DNA from: Paenibacillus sp. Root52
GTDB taxonomy: Bacteria > Bacillota > Bacilli > Paenibacillales > Paenibacillaceae
Length of the DNA stretch: 64,000 bases
Reading direction: 5' to 3'
Assembly (NCBI RefSeq): GCF_001426865.1
Contig: NZ_LMFO01000005.1
Span: 1-64,000, forward strand
The stretch's first letter is position 1, and every line of letters starts with the position of its first letter. Shown here piece by piece: positions 44,106 through 55,265 of this stretch. Made by a program: the position numbers and the translations under genes. The notes beneath the pieces were generated by a model. That model saw only the letters and a list, made by a program, of their open reading frames with translations. It was not told where the DNA came from and made no database searches.

Positions 44106-47105
44106 TTGGACATGAAACGAAGCTGGTGGAGGCGAATCGCAATCATTGCGTTGTCGGCAGGACTACTGGCAGGGAGTTTACCGGTGGGTACAGGATGGAT
44201 AGGTAAGGCGGATGCGGCCGCTGGCACTCACAATTATGCAGAAGCTCTGCAGAAAGCGATCTATTTCTATGAAACTCAACGATCAGGTAAACTACCGACG
44301 GATAACCGAGTGGAATGGCGGGGAGATTCAGGGCTACGTGACGGAGCCGATGTTGGCGTTGATCTTACAGGTGGATGGCACGACGCTGGCGATCATGTGA
44401 AATTCGGTTTGCCGATGGCTTATTCAGCTACGATGCTGGCTTGGTCTGTAGTCGAATATAGCGACGGTTACGAGAATGCGGGACAGCTGGAAGAGATTAA
44501 GGAGAATATTAAGTGGGCGACAGACTACTTTATGAAAGCGCATACGAAACCGAACGAACTATGGGGACAAGTTGGATCAGGACACGTGGATCATGCTTGG
44601 TGGGGGCCTGCAGAAGTGATGCAGATGAACCGTCCATCGTTCAAGATCGATGCTTCTTGCCCAGGTAGTGATCTTGCGGGAGAGACGGCAGCAGCGCTCG
44701 CAGCAGCTTCCATTGTATTTGCAGACGATGAACCGGAGTATTCGGCGAAGTTGCTCCGACATGCTAAGGAGCTATACAGCTTCGCAGATACGTATCGTGG
44801 TAAATACTCGGATTGTATTACGGATGCGCAGTCCTTCTATAATTCATGGTCGGGGTATTACGATGAGCTGGCTTGGGGCGGAGCATGGCTTTATTTAGCT
44901 ACTAATGATAGCGCTTACTTGTCCAAAGCAATTGCTGCTACCGATCAATGGTCGTCGGGTGGTCCTTCCAATTGGCCTTACACCTGGACACAGGGTTGGG
45001 ATAACAAAAACTATGGAGCACAGATTCTGCTAGCCCGCATTACTTCCAGCCTGAATATGCCAGAGGCGACAAGGTTTATTCAGTCAACGGAGCGTAATCT
45101 GGATTATTGGTCGGTCGGTACCAATGGGCACAGAGTGACGTATACGCCAGGAGGCCTTGCTTGGTTGGATCAGTGGGGCTCGCTCCGCTATGTATCGAGT
45201 GCGTCATTTATTGCATTTGTATATTCAGATTGGGTCAGTGATCCTGTGAAAAAAGCAAGATATCAGGACTTCGCAGTTTCGCAAATGAACTACATCTTAG
45301 GGGATAACCCACGCCAGGGCAGTTATGTGGTTGGTTATGGGCAGAATGCTCCGGAGCATCCACATCATCGTACAGCTCACGGTTCATGGGTCAATAGTGA
45401 AAGTACCCCATCGAGTCACCGTCATATTTTGTATGGCGCCTTGGTCGGAGGGCCGAATGCATCAGATCAATACACGGATGATATTGGGGACTATGTTAGC
45501 AACGAGGTTGCAACCGACTATAATGCGGGATTCACGGGAGCGCTCGCGAAGATGAATCTATTGTTTGGTCAAGGGCATCAGCCTCTTGCCAACTTTCCTG
45601 CCCCTGAAGTAAAGGGAGATGAATTTTTCGTCGAAGCAGCCATTAAGGCTTCCGGTTCAAACTACACGGAGATTAGAGCAATGCTGAACAATCGCTCAGC
45701 CTGGCCTGCACGGATGGGGGATCAACTCTCATTTAAATACTTCCTTGATCTAAGTGAGGTCTATGCGGCAGGACGTACAGTCTCGGATGTCAATGTCACT
45801 GCATCTTATGCGGAAGGTGCAACGATCTCGCAACCTGTAGTCGTGGATGCAAGCCAACATATTTATGCAATTACCGCCGACTTCAGTGGAACCAAAATCT
45901 ATCCTGGTGGAGAGGGGCACTATCGCAAAGAAATACAGTTTCGCATTACCGGCCCTCAAGGGGCTTGGAATCCGAATAACGACCACTCATTTCAGAATCT
46001 AGGTACTGGTAATGTGGCGAAAAGTACCAATCTACCCGTCTATGATGCTGGGGTACGCGTATATGGTCAGGAGCCAGGGATCGCTCCTGTAACGGTTCCA
46101 ATCGCACCTGCTAACGTGCAGGCCGCAGCAGGAAGCACGCAAGTAGCGCTCAACTGGACGGCAGTACCAGGCGCCACATCCTACTCGGTGAAGCGTTCTG
46201 AGACAGCAGGTGGAACGTACACCCCTGTAGCCACTGGAATCAACGGGCTAACACATACAGATACCGGCTTAACGAACGGAACAACCTATTACTATGTCGT
46301 TACTGCGGTGAACTCTGCAGGAGAGTCAGGGAATTCTGTTCAAGTTTCGGCAACACCTCAGGCTACTACAGTCGTACCTGGTACGTTGACGTTAACTGGA
46401 ACAGCGGGTAACGCTCAAACGATCTTATCTTGGACATCATCAACAGGAGCTGCAAGTTACAAGGTACAGCGTGCGCTTGCAGGAGGAGCCTACACGGATG
46501 TAGCAACAGGTTTAACTACACTTACCTATACCGATGAAGCGACAGTGAATGGGACGACATACAGCTACCGCATTATGGCTGTTAACGCAGCGGGGCAGAC
46601 GTTGTCCAATGTTGTGACGCTGACACCAAGTGCGCCGCCAGCAACGACGGGCACATTGGAAGTTCAGTATCGAACCACAGGATCTGGCGTGTCCAGTAAT
46701 GCAGTGACGCCACAATTCAATGTGAAGAACACGGGAACTCAGGCGGTTGATCTGAGTACAGTGGAGCTACGTTACTATTTTACGAAGGATGGTTCAGTCG
46801 ATCTGAGCTTCTGGTGTGACTATGCACAGGTGGGCGCTGCCAATATTGAAGGCCGGTTCGTAACGGTGAATCCGGCGAAGGGTACGGCAGATACCTATCT
46901 GGAGATTAGTTTTAAATCCGGTGCAGGCAGTCTAGCTCCTGGGGCGGAGACAGGTGTCATTCAGGCACGCTTCTCTAAGACAAACTGGAGCAATTTTGAT
47001 CAGAGCAATGACTATTCTTATGATGCAACGAAGACGGCTTTTACTGCCTGGAGTCAAGTGACTGGATATCAGGGCAGCACACAAGTGTGGGGAATTGAAC
47101 CATAA
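44106..47105 (+). CDS. GH9 endoglucanase with CBM3c, two FN3 domains and C-terminal CBM3
   Basis: 999 aa secreted cellulase. Signal peptide to about residue 37 (ending KADAAA). GH9 catalytic domain about 40-490: LTGGWHDAGDHVKFG (catalytic Asp pair), HHRTAHGSW (His), NEVATDYNAGFTGAL (catalytic Glu). A CBM3c module follows (about 497-655), which makes GH9 enzymes processive. Then two FN3 domains (about 665-845) and a cellulose-binding CBM3 (about 847-999, SFWCDYAQVG, ending VWGIEP). TTG 44106 is 8 nt from GAGGAG; ATG 44112 is the alternative. First gene of a cellulase operon with GH48. Confidence 0.95.
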   Translation: MDMKRSWWRRIAIIALSAGLLAGSLPVGTGWIGKADAAAGTHNYAEALQKAIYFYETQRSGKLPTDNRVEWRGDSGLRDGADVGVDLTGGWHDAGDHVKFGLPMAYSATMLAWSVVEYSDGYENAGQLEEIKENIKWATDYFMKAHTKPNELWGQVGSGHVDHAWWGPAEVMQMNRPSFKIDASCPGSDLAGETAAALAAASIVFADDEPEYSAKLLRHAKELYSFADTYRGKYSDCITDAQSFYNSWSGYYDELAWGGAWLYLATNDSAYLSKAIAATDQWSSGGPSNWPYTWTQGWDNKNYGAQILLARITSSLNMPEATRFIQSTERNLDYWSVGTNGHRVTYTPGGLAWLDQWGSLRYVSSASFIAFVYSDWVSDPVKKARYQDFAVSQMNYILGDNPRQGSYVVGYGQNAPEHPHHRTAHGSWVNSESTPSSHRHILYGALVGGPNASDQYTDDIGDYVSNEVATDYNAGFTGALAKMNLLFGQGHQPLANFPAPEVKGDEFFVEAAIKASGSNYTEIRAMLNNRSAWPARMGDQLSFKYFLDLSEVYAAGRTVSDVNVTASYAEGATISQPVVVDASQHIYAITADFSGTKIYPGGEGHYRKEIQFRITGPQGAWNPNNDHSFQNLGTGNVAKSTNLPVYDAGVRVYGQEPGIAPVTVPIAPANVQAAAGSTQVALNWTAVPGATSYSVKRSETAGGTYTPVATGINGLTHTDTGLTNGTTYYYVVTAVNSAGESGNSVQVSATPQATTVVPGTLTLTGTAGNAQTILSWTSSTGAASYKVQRALAGGAYTDVATGLTTLTYTDEATVNGTTYSYRIMAVNAAGQTLSNVVTLTPSAPPATTGTLEVQYRTTGSGVSSNAVTPQFNVKNTGTQAVDLSTVELRYYFTKDGSVDLSFWCDYAQVGAANIEGRFVTVNPAKGTADTYLEISFKSGAGSLAPGAETGVIQARFSKTNWSNFDQSNDYSYDATKTAFTAWSQVTGYQGSTQVWGIEP

Positions 47106-47177
47106 TGGCCCGTGGAGGCACCGAATATTCCAAACGTAGTGGATCTTAATAATTCTACTCATTTAGGAGGTAAGTAC

Positions 47178-50100
47178 ATGCTGAAATCAGCGACGAAGAA
47201 AAGTTTGACGGCCATGCTGGCAGGTACAATGATGTTGACCGGATATACCGGATTATGGGCGGGGCCAGGTCAGGCACATGCTGCGGATTCAGCGATTGAG
47301 CTTCAGGCAGAGAGTATAAATGAACAGCGGTTTCTGCAATTGTATGATCAATTGAAAGATCCAGCTAATGGATATTTTTCACCAGAGGGGATTCCCTATC
47401 ATTCGATTGAAACGTTGCTGAGCGAAGCACCTGACTACGGACATATGACAACTTCGGAGGCCTACAGCTACTGGTTATGGCTAGAGACCATGTATGGTCA
47501 CTACACAGGTGATTGGTCGAAACTCGAAGCAGCTTGGGACAACATGGAGAAATACATTATTCCAGTCAATGAAGGCGATGGCAAGGAAGAGCAGCCTACG
47601 ATGAGTTATTATAATCCGAATAGCCCAGCAACGTACGCTGCGGAAAAACCGTTCCCGGATCAGTACCCTTCAGCGATTAATGGACAATATGCGGCAGGCA
47701 AAGATCCACTCGATGCCGAACTTAAGGCTTCGTATGGCAATAACCAGACCTATCTGATGCACTGGCTGCTTGATGTAGATAACTGGTACGGATATGGGAA
47801 TTTGCTGAATCCATCACACACGGCTGCTTATGTGAATACGTTCCAGCGTGGTGAACAAGAGTCCGTATGGGAAGCGATCCCCCATCCATCGCAAGATAAT
47901 AAAACGTTCGGCAAAGCCAATGAAGGCTTCATGAGTCTGTTCACGAAAGAAAATCAGGCACCTGCAGCCCAGTGGCGCTATACCAACGCAACAGATGCTG
48001 ATGCGCGTGCGGTACAAGTGCTGTACTGGGCCAAGGAAATGGGTTATACCAATACGAAGTATCTGGATAAAGCGAAGAAGATGGGGGACTATCTGCGGTA
48101 TGGTATGCATGATAAGTACTTCCAGAAGATCGGTAGTGCGAAGAACGGGACACCGACTCCGGGTACAGGTAAGGATTCCAACATGTATTTGATGGCATGG
48201 TACACCTCATGGGGCGGTGGCTTAGGGCAAGGGGGAGAGTGGGCATGGCGCATTGGAGCGAGTCATACGCACCAGGCTTATCAAAATCCGGTTGCGGCCT
48301 ATGCGCTGTCCGATCCAGCTGGTGGTTTGATTCCAAAATCGACGACAGCGAAGGACGACTGGAATGCATCCTTGAAGCGTCAATTGGAGTTCTACACGTG
48401 GCTGCAATCGCATGAAGGTGCGATTGGCGGAGGGGCAACTAACAGTCTGGATGGCTCCTACAAAGCTTATCCGGCAGGAGTAAGTACTTTTTACGATATG
48501 GCATATCAGGAAGCACCAGTATATCGTGACCCAGATTCCAACACATGGTTTGGATTCCAGGCTTGGTCGCTCGAACGCGTGGCAGAGATGTACTATATTC
48601 TTGCTGAGAGTGGCGATTTGAGCTCCGAGAACTTCCAAATGGCCAAAAAAGTCATTACCAAATGGATTGATTGGACGAAGGACTATGTATTTGTAGATGA
48701 ACGCCCGGTAACGGATGCTCAAGGTTATTACCTGAATGCAACCGGTCAGCGTGTACTTGGTGGAACCAATGTGCAAGTAGCGACAACGCCTGCGCCAGGG
48801 GAATTCTGGATTCCAGGCGGTCAGGAATGGCAGGGTCAACCTGATCAATGGAATGGATTCAGCTCCTTTACAGAGAATCCGAATTTCCATGTCGTCACGA
48901 AAGATCCAGCACAGGATACAGGTGTATTGGGCAGTTATATTAAAGCTCTTACCTTCTTCGCAGCAGGTACTCAGGCAGAGGAAGGTGTGTTAAGTGCTGA
49001 TGGGCAAGAAGCCAAGGATCTGGCTGAGAAGCTTCTGGACACAGCATGGGACTATAATGACGGCGTGGGAATTGTAACGGAAGAAGTGCGTAAGGACTAT
49101 TTCCGCTTCTTTGCAAAAGAAATCTACATTCCTGCAAACTGGGCGGGAACGTTTGGTCAAGGGAACGCCATTCCAGGAACGGCTGGTATTCCTTCTGATC
49201 CAGCGAAAGGCGGAAACGGTGTATACATCGGGTACTCCGATCTTCGTCCGGCCATCAAGCAAGATCCAGCATGGGCTTACTTGGATAACTTGTACAAAAC
49301 GTCGTACAATCCAACAACGAAAACATGGGAAAAAGGAGCCCCAACCTTTACGTATCACCGTTTCTGGTCACAGGTTGACATGGCTACCGCATACGGCGAA
49401 TATGATCGTCTGCTTGGAGATGAAGAAACTCCAGTAGTTGAAGTGCCCGCAGCACCTGCTGGTGTAACAGCCACAGGGGCTAGTGAACAAGTCGTACTGA
49501 AATGGAACACAGCTCCAGGTGCAGCTTCATACACAGTGAAGCGTGCTGAAGTAGACGGTGGGCCATACACTTCGGTCTCAACAGGAGTCACAGGCACAAC
49601 CTTTACAGACGCTGGCTTGACTAATGGCACGACCTATTATTACACCGTCACAGCGGTCAATGCCGTAGGTGAATCCACGCCATCTTCACAGGTATCTGCA
49701 ACGCCGCAAGCGGGCGCAGTCGTACCAGATGTACTGACGCTTACAGGCACGGCAGGCAATGCCCAGACCGTATTAACATGGAGCGCATCCACAGGGGCGG
49801 ACAGTTATAACGTACAGCGTTCTGTTAATGGAGCACCGTACACGGACGTGGCAACCCATGTAACCGAGTTGACATATACGGACAGCGCGGTAGTCAACGG
49901 CACTACGTACAGCTACCGGATTGCGGCTGTGAATGCCAGCGGACAGACATTGTCGAACGTGGTAGCATTGACGCCTACAGCGCCTCCTGCTACAACGGGC
50001 AGTATAGAGGTGCAATATCGTAATGGGAGTTCGGCAGCCTCCGGCAATGCCATTACGCCACAGTTTAACGTGAAGAACACAGGTACAACCGAAGTGGATC

Positions 50101-50453
50101 TCAGCAAGGTAAAGCTACGGTATTACTTCACGAAGGACAGCGCAGCAGATCTGAGCTTCTGGTGTGACTATGCTCAGATTGGTAGCAGTAATGTGGAGGC
50201 ACGTTTTGTCGCGGTAGACCCAGCGACAGGAACGGCAGACACGTATCTGGAGATTGGATTCAAAGCTGGAGCAGGAAGCTTGGCAGCGGGTGCGGAGACA
50301 GGGGTCATCCAAGGTCGTTTCTCCAAGACCAACTGGAGCAATTTTGATCAGACGAATGATTATTCATTTGATGCAACGCAGACTGCCTTTGGCTCTTGGA
50401 ACAAAGTAACTGCTTATCAAGATGGTGTGAAGGTATGGGGAATCGAGCCTTAA
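47178..50453 (+). CDS. GH48 reducing-end cellobiohydrolase with two FN3 domains and CBM3
   Basis: 1091 aa secreted exoglucanase. Signal peptide to about residue 37 (ending GQAHAADS). The GH48 domain runs to about 745: RFLQLYDQLKDPANGYFSPEG, PDYGHMTTSEAYSYWLWLE (the Glu of TTSEA is the likely acid) and MHWLLDVDNWYGYG. Two FN3 domains (about 749-930) and a CBM3 (about 939-1091, ending VWGIEP) follow and closely resemble those of the GH9 enzyme. GGAGGT at 47166-47171 is 6 nt before ATG. Together with the GH9 enzyme 72 nt upstream it gives classic endo-exo synergy on crystalline cellulose. Confidence 0.96.
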   Translation: MLKSATKKSLTAMLAGTMMLTGYTGLWAGPGQAHAADSAIELQAESINEQRFLQLYDQLKDPANGYFSPEGIPYHSIETLLSEAPDYGHMTTSEAYSYWLWLETMYGHYTGDWSKLEAAWDNMEKYIIPVNEGDGKEEQPTMSYYNPNSPATYAAEKPFPDQYPSAINGQYAAGKDPLDAELKASYGNNQTYLMHWLLDVDNWYGYGNLLNPSHTAAYVNTFQRGEQESVWEAIPHPSQDNKTFGKANEGFMSLFTKENQAPAAQWRYTNATDADARAVQVLYWAKEMGYTNTKYLDKAKKMGDYLRYGMHDKYFQKIGSAKNGTPTPGTGKDSNMYLMAWYTSWGGGLGQGGEWAWRIGASHTHQAYQNPVAAYALSDPAGGLIPKSTTAKDDWNASLKRQLEFYTWLQSHEGAIGGGATNSLDGSYKAYPAGVSTFYDMAYQEAPVYRDPDSNTWFGFQAWSLERVAEMYYILAESGDLSSENFQMAKKVITKWIDWTKDYVFVDERPVTDAQGYYLNATGQRVLGGTNVQVATTPAPGEFWIPGGQEWQGQPDQWNGFSSFTENPNFHVVTKDPAQDTGVLGSYIKALTFFAAGTQAEEGVLSADGQEAKDLAEKLLDTAWDYNDGVGIVTEEVRKDYFRFFAKEIYIPANWAGTFGQGNAIPGTAGIPSDPAKGGNGVYIGYSDLRPAIKQDPAWAYLDNLYKTSYNPTTKTWEKGAPTFTYHRFWSQVDMATAYGEYDRLLGDEETPVVEVPAAPAGVTATGASEQVVLKWNTAPGAASYTVKRAEVDGGPYTSVSTGVTGTTFTDAGLTNGTTYYYTVTAVNAVGESTPSSQVSATPQAGAVVPDVLTLTGTAGNAQTVLTWSASTGADSYNVQRSVNGAPYTDVATHVTELTYTDSAVVNGTTYSYRIAAVNASGQTLSNVVALTPTAPPATTGSIEVQYRNGSSAASGNAITPQFNVKNTGTTEVDLSKVKLRYYFTKDSAADLSFWCDYAQIGSSNVEARFVAVDPATGTADTYLEIGFKAGAGSLAAGAETGVIQGRFSKTNWSNFDQTNDYSFDATQTAFGSWNKVTAYQDGVKVWGIEP

Positions 50454-50490
50454 TTGAGGCGAGCCCATCCATTATGAATGAGTAAGTGAA

Positions 50491-50520
50491 GCCGGGGAGC
50501 AATCCCCGGTTTTTACGTTT
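50491..50520 (+). terminator. Terminator of the cellulase operon
   Basis: CCGGGGA (50492-50498), loop GCAA, TCCCCGG (50503-50509), then TTTTTACGTTTTT. A strong intrinsic terminator. Confidence 0.92.
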
Positions 50521-50930
50521 TTACGTTCATGGATACCCAGATCGATATTAAATTAAACATATTTATGTATAATTGTGGGTATTTATAGCTTTTATTGGTG
50601 TAGTAATGTTTTCCACTTATGGAATGTGATGAATCAGAAGTGGTTCTTAAGAACTATTAAGTGGATGGGCTAAAGTATACACGTACTTATGGAGATAAAG
50701 TGTGTGACACCAAATGGTTACAATAATTTAACCTTTGTATAAACCTTCGTATTGAAGCGATTTTTTCCGTGTATGGCATGTGTATCCCTGATTCTTATTG
50801 CTCAAATCGCATGAATCGAATACAGGACTTTGGTCTGATGATCGTTATGGAAAGCCCGTTTACAATGGGGCAAGCCCGGGAGAACCAAGCCGAGGTTAAA
50901 ATTCTGTAACATCAGGGGGAACACGACATC
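50521..50930. other. AT-rich gap with one perfect 12-bp palindrome
   Basis: GTTCTTAAGAAC (50643-50654) is a perfect palindrome, possibly an operator. The rest is AT-rich leader sequence of the NlpC/P60 gene. I looked for a c-di-AMP riboswitch, common before such genes, and did not find its conserved parts. Confidence 0.3.
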
Positions 50931-51725
50931 ATGAACTGGAAAAGTAAAATGATTACTGCAACACTAACAGCAACGATGCTGATGGGAAGTCTGACGACAG
51001 GAGCACTTACAGCACCGGTATCAGCGGCTGCGGTTCAAAATTCGAAATTAGAGGTTATCTGGGGCGTTAATATGCGTACTTCAGCATCTTCAAGTGCAAG
51101 TGTAGTTCGCATGGTACCGAAAGGTGAGCAAATCACTGTACTTGGGCAGTCTGGATCGAGCTGGTACAAAGTACAGGATGCTAACAAACGCACAGGTTAC
51201 ATATCTTCTTCTTCCAAATATACAAAAGCTGTGAGCGGAAGTGCGAACACGTCGACTTCTGGCAGCAACTCATCGAATACCAACCAAGCGGCAGTCGATA
51301 AGGTAATCGCTGCAGGCATGAAGTATTGGGGTACTCCGTATGAGTTCGGAGCAAGCCGTAATAGTACGGCTACCTTTGATTGCTCCAGCTTCATTCGCCA
51401 GGCTTTTATTGATGCACTTGGAATCAAGCTGCCAGCCGACTCTCGCCAGCAAGGCGATTATGTTAAAGGCAAGGGCGCTGTTCAGACCAATTGGAAAAAT
51501 CTAAAACGCGGCGATCTGATGTATTTCATGTCTTATAAAGGGACTAAGTCGTCCTCGTATGCTGGCGTGAACAAGTCCACAGCAAGAATTACGCATACCG
51601 GTATTTATCTGGGTGACGGTAAAGTATTGCATACGTATTCCAACGCCGGTGGCGGTGTAACAATCAGTGATATCGCAGGTAAGCATTGGGAATATCGCTT
51701 CTTGTTCGGTGGAAGTGCGCTGTAG
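50931..51725 (+). CDS. Secreted NlpC/P60 peptidoglycan endopeptidase with SH3b domain
   Basis: 264 aa. Signal peptide to about residue 33 (ending VSAAAV). SH3b wall-binding domain about 38-95 (VNMRTSASSSASVVRMVPKGEQ). A Ser/Thr/Asn linker leads to the NlpC/P60 domain about 121-264, with catalytic Cys in ATFDCSSFIRQAF and His in RITHTGIYLGDGKVLHTY. It should cut the peptide stem (D-Glu to diamino acid) in wall turnover. AGGGGGAA lies before the ATG. Monocistronic. Confidence 0.92.
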   Translation: MNWKSKMITATLTATMLMGSLTTGALTAPVSAAAVQNSKLEVIWGVNMRTSASSSASVVRMVPKGEQITVLGQSGSSWYKVQDANKRTGYISSSSKYTKAVSGSANTSTSGSNSSNTNQAAVDKVIAAGMKYWGTPYEFGASRNSTATFDCSSFIRQAFIDALGIKLPADSRQQGDYVKGKGAVQTNWKNLKRGDLMYFMSYKGTKSSSYAGVNKSTARITHTGIYLGDGKVLHTYSNAGGGVTISDIAGKHWEYRFLFGGSAL

Positions 51726-51921
51726 GAAAGCTTCTTTCACTCAGCTAGATGTATCTATGCATCCTTGTGGAATACCTAAACGAACTTTTTGATCTAAGTG
51801 TACGTCGGTACATTTGGTTAAGTGAGTGGCTAAAAAGGTCTATTCCAATGCTGGGCTGCCTCAGACATCCATCGTAATCAAAAGCTTACTTTTTGAATAA
51901 CATCTTTCTACAAGTGAGACT

Positions 51922-51974
51922 AACAAATAACCTGTCATCTACGCTACAAAGGGTAGATGGTAGGTTATTTGTTG
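51922..51974. terminator. Bidirectional terminator
   Basis: AACAAATAACCT pairs with AGGTTATTTGTT, with an inner ATCTAC/GTAGAT stem. It lies between the convergent NlpC/P60 and ArsR-like genes. Confidence 0.8.
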
Positions 51975-51990
51975 TGATTTATATCCTAAT

Positions 51991-52899
51991 TCAGTCCTGA
52001 TAGTATAGGCGGAACAGGATATCTTGGTTATAGTTTCCGAACCCTTCGCCATATAAGGTCATACCCCCGACATGCTGCGCATCTTCTTCAACGGATAAAC
52101 GCAATGTCCACTGATTACGCTCCACCGGAATGTCCGAGAGCTTCACATCAGACAAACGCTGTCCATCGATAAATGTCCCCTCATTCGTAATCCGCAGCAC
52201 TTTTAACATGCCGTATTGATTGACACTCTCGCTCCACCATTCCGGGGTGAACACACCGCGTCCGTTGCCGGAATCACCGGGACTTGTCCATTCTCCGAGC
52301 CTGATCCCATTCAGCGTAAACGTAATATCAGAAGGCCAGTTTGGATTAACAGACGGCGCTTCTGAACCGATCTCCAGAGACAGCTCAATCGCATTAATCT
52401 GTTGCCCGGACAGAATGTAATTTGGAATTTTATATTCCACAAATCCTCGCCCCATCCAGAGAATTAAAGCATGCATCCGCTCTGGATCCAAAAAGTAACG
52501 TGGGTCATCATACTGACCGATCACATGAGTAGAGGTAGCTAATCCACAGGTTGGATATACGTCAAAATGAGTGTAGTGTCCCACCGGAATCGCAACCTCA
52601 TGAACTTTATTGGATGATCCGGTGTCCTGAGGCATCGAGATTCCAATCCAGTCCACCGCTAAACTGTTCATTTTGTGGGTACCGCCGTCTTTGCGGACCA
52701 TCTTCGATTGAATAATGCCTACGTCCTGAAGCTTCCGAACGTGCATAGTTACAATGGCACTGCTTAGACCAAGCGAAGCAGCGATATCTTTGACGTTCAT
52801 GGGGGTATCCGCGACGAGACGGATAATTTGCAGACGAACTTCACTGGCAAGCGCCTCATAGAGGGGCAGCCATTCTGTATCGGTATTTGCTTTGATCAC
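51991..52899 (-). CDS. ArsR-type winged-helix regulator with a large C-terminal effector domain
   Basis: 302 aa. The N-terminal HTH (about 1-75: LASEVRLQIIRLVADTPMNVKDIAASLGLSSAIVTMHVRKLQDVGII, read as its core) is ArsR-like. The C-terminal about 200 residues form a beta-rich domain (PVGHYTHFDVYPTCGLA, NWPSDITFTLNG), perhaps a carbohydrate sensor. GTG start with GGAGGA 6 nt upstream. It is divergent from the arabinofuranosidase gene and is its likely regulator. A TTAAGTTAAA site lies 30 nt upstream. Confidence 0.8.
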   Translation of the reverse strand: MIKANTDTEWLPLYEALASEVRLQIIRLVADTPMNVKDIAASLGLSSAIVTMHVRKLQDVGIIQSKMVRKDGGTHKMNSLAVDWIGISMPQDTGSSNKVHEVAIPVGHYTHFDVYPTCGLATSTHVIGQYDDPRYFLDPERMHALILWMGRGFVEYKIPNYILSGQQINAIELSLEIGSEAPSVNPNWPSDITFTLNGIRLGEWTSPGDSGNGRGVFTPEWWSESVNQYGMLKVLRITNEGTFIDGQRLSDVKLSDIPVERNQWTLRLSVEEDAQHVGGMTLYGEGFGNYNQDILFRLYYQD

Positions 52900-53015
52900 A
52901 TGTGTTCCTCCAAGCCATAAATTATAGAATTAAGTTAAACATAAATCCAAGTGAAAGAGTAACATTTTTCGAAATTCGGGTTGAAATTATTGTTATAATC
53001 GATTTTAATATAAAT

Positions 53016-53027
53016 ATAAACGTTTAT
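53016..53027. promoter_or_regulatory. Palindrome in the regulator-arabinofuranosidase gap
   Basis: ATAAACGTTTAT is a perfect 12-bp palindrome 52 nt before the abfA start. It partly resembles a CcpA cre site, but the outer TG is missing. A TATAAT (52995-53000) stands just upstream, so a protein bound here could block transcription. Confidence 0.45.
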
Positions 53028-53063
53028 CCATACATTTTGAATTAATTTTAATATTAATCTTAA

Positions 53064-54584
<1,521 letters not shown>

Positions 54585-54782
54585 GAGCGTAGGCTCAATT
54601 GATGTAGAGTTCTCCAGTAAGACTAGAGACAAATTGATTGAGAGTTCTGTAGGAACACAGACTGAAACTGCAATGAAGAACACAGAATAAACTGATTGAA
54701 AATGAGTAAGGCCAAAGGTAACACTGATGAGAAATCAGTAAGCGCGCACAGACATAAGCTGGACTGGGCACGATCATTCTTG

Positions 54783-54798
54783 TGTTTAACTTAAGTTA
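54783..54798. promoter_or_regulatory. Perfect 16-bp palindrome downstream of abfA
   Basis: TTTAACTTAAGTTAAA. Its right half, TTAAGTTAAA, also occurs at 52930-52939 next to the ArsR-type regulator gene. No gene starts after it here, so it may be a displaced operator. The stretch 54585-54780 before it is AT-rich with weak, degenerate repeats and no gene. Confidence 0.5.
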
Positions 54799-54856
54799 AA
54801 TGCCCGACCGAGAGGGAAGTAAAGAGGGACGTCAACGAGTTAATGTCTTCCTTGAA

Positions 54857-54900
54857 TCCAAAAAGCTGGATGCGAGTTATTTATCGCACCCAGCTTTTTT
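54857..54900 (+). terminator. Terminator about 280 nt after abfA
   Basis: AAAAAGCTGG (54860-54869) and TGCGA pair with TCGCA and CCAGCTTTTTT, leaving a strong T run. It may end abfA or a transcript starting near 54800. Confidence 0.85.
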
Positions 54901-55070
54901 CATGTTATATACAACAATTAGGTTAGGTCAGGCTATCGAATGCTGGGAAGATAAGGTGGGATAATCCGCAAGGTTGCATGTAGGTAACATGTAGGTATCA
55001 AGGAAACAAGGTAGTACGCAAAGAAACGGTGTCCGTTGAAAATGGGGTACACAGTCCAGTGCTAACGTTC

Positions 55071-55265
55071 TAACGAACCTAGGCAACGTTATTGTGCCCA
55101 TTAGCACCAAAGTAGAATTTTAAACGAATCTGAGACACGCTATTCTGGCAAAAAAGGTGGATAAATTCCACGAAAAGTGTGCTTAGAGCAGGAATAACGT
55201 GCGTAGGATTCGTTAGAATTTTAGATTAGCTCACAACCGCCCAATAGCGTGTCCTGAGTTCGTTA
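55071..55265. repeat. Four-box palindromic intergenic element, copy C
   Basis: Forward boxes at 55071-55093 and 55122-55144, reverse boxes at 55193-55215 and 55243-55265. Starts are 51, 71 and 50 nt apart. The outer pair agrees at about 18 of 23 positions when one box is reverse-complemented. The centre carries a small hairpin, GTGGA-TAAA-TTCCAC. It ends 16 nt before the stop codon of the MBL gene. Confidence 0.85.

Noticed and set aside
43891..44115. 74-codon plus-strand frame overlapping the GH9 start
   Set aside because: No ribosome site and it overlaps the leader and start of a certain gene; the ATG at 44098 gives only a five-codon peptide.
46273..46296. A four-box-like TTAACGAAC...CTATT match in the GH9 gene
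   Set aside because: It is single, within an FN3-coding stretch, lacks the 50/70/50 partners and is explained by codons for LTNGTTYYY.
50755..50930. c-di-AMP (ydaO) riboswitch before the NlpC/P60 gene
   Set aside because: Expected from the gene type, but the conserved CCCGACAGCTAAC-type segment and paired helices are not present.
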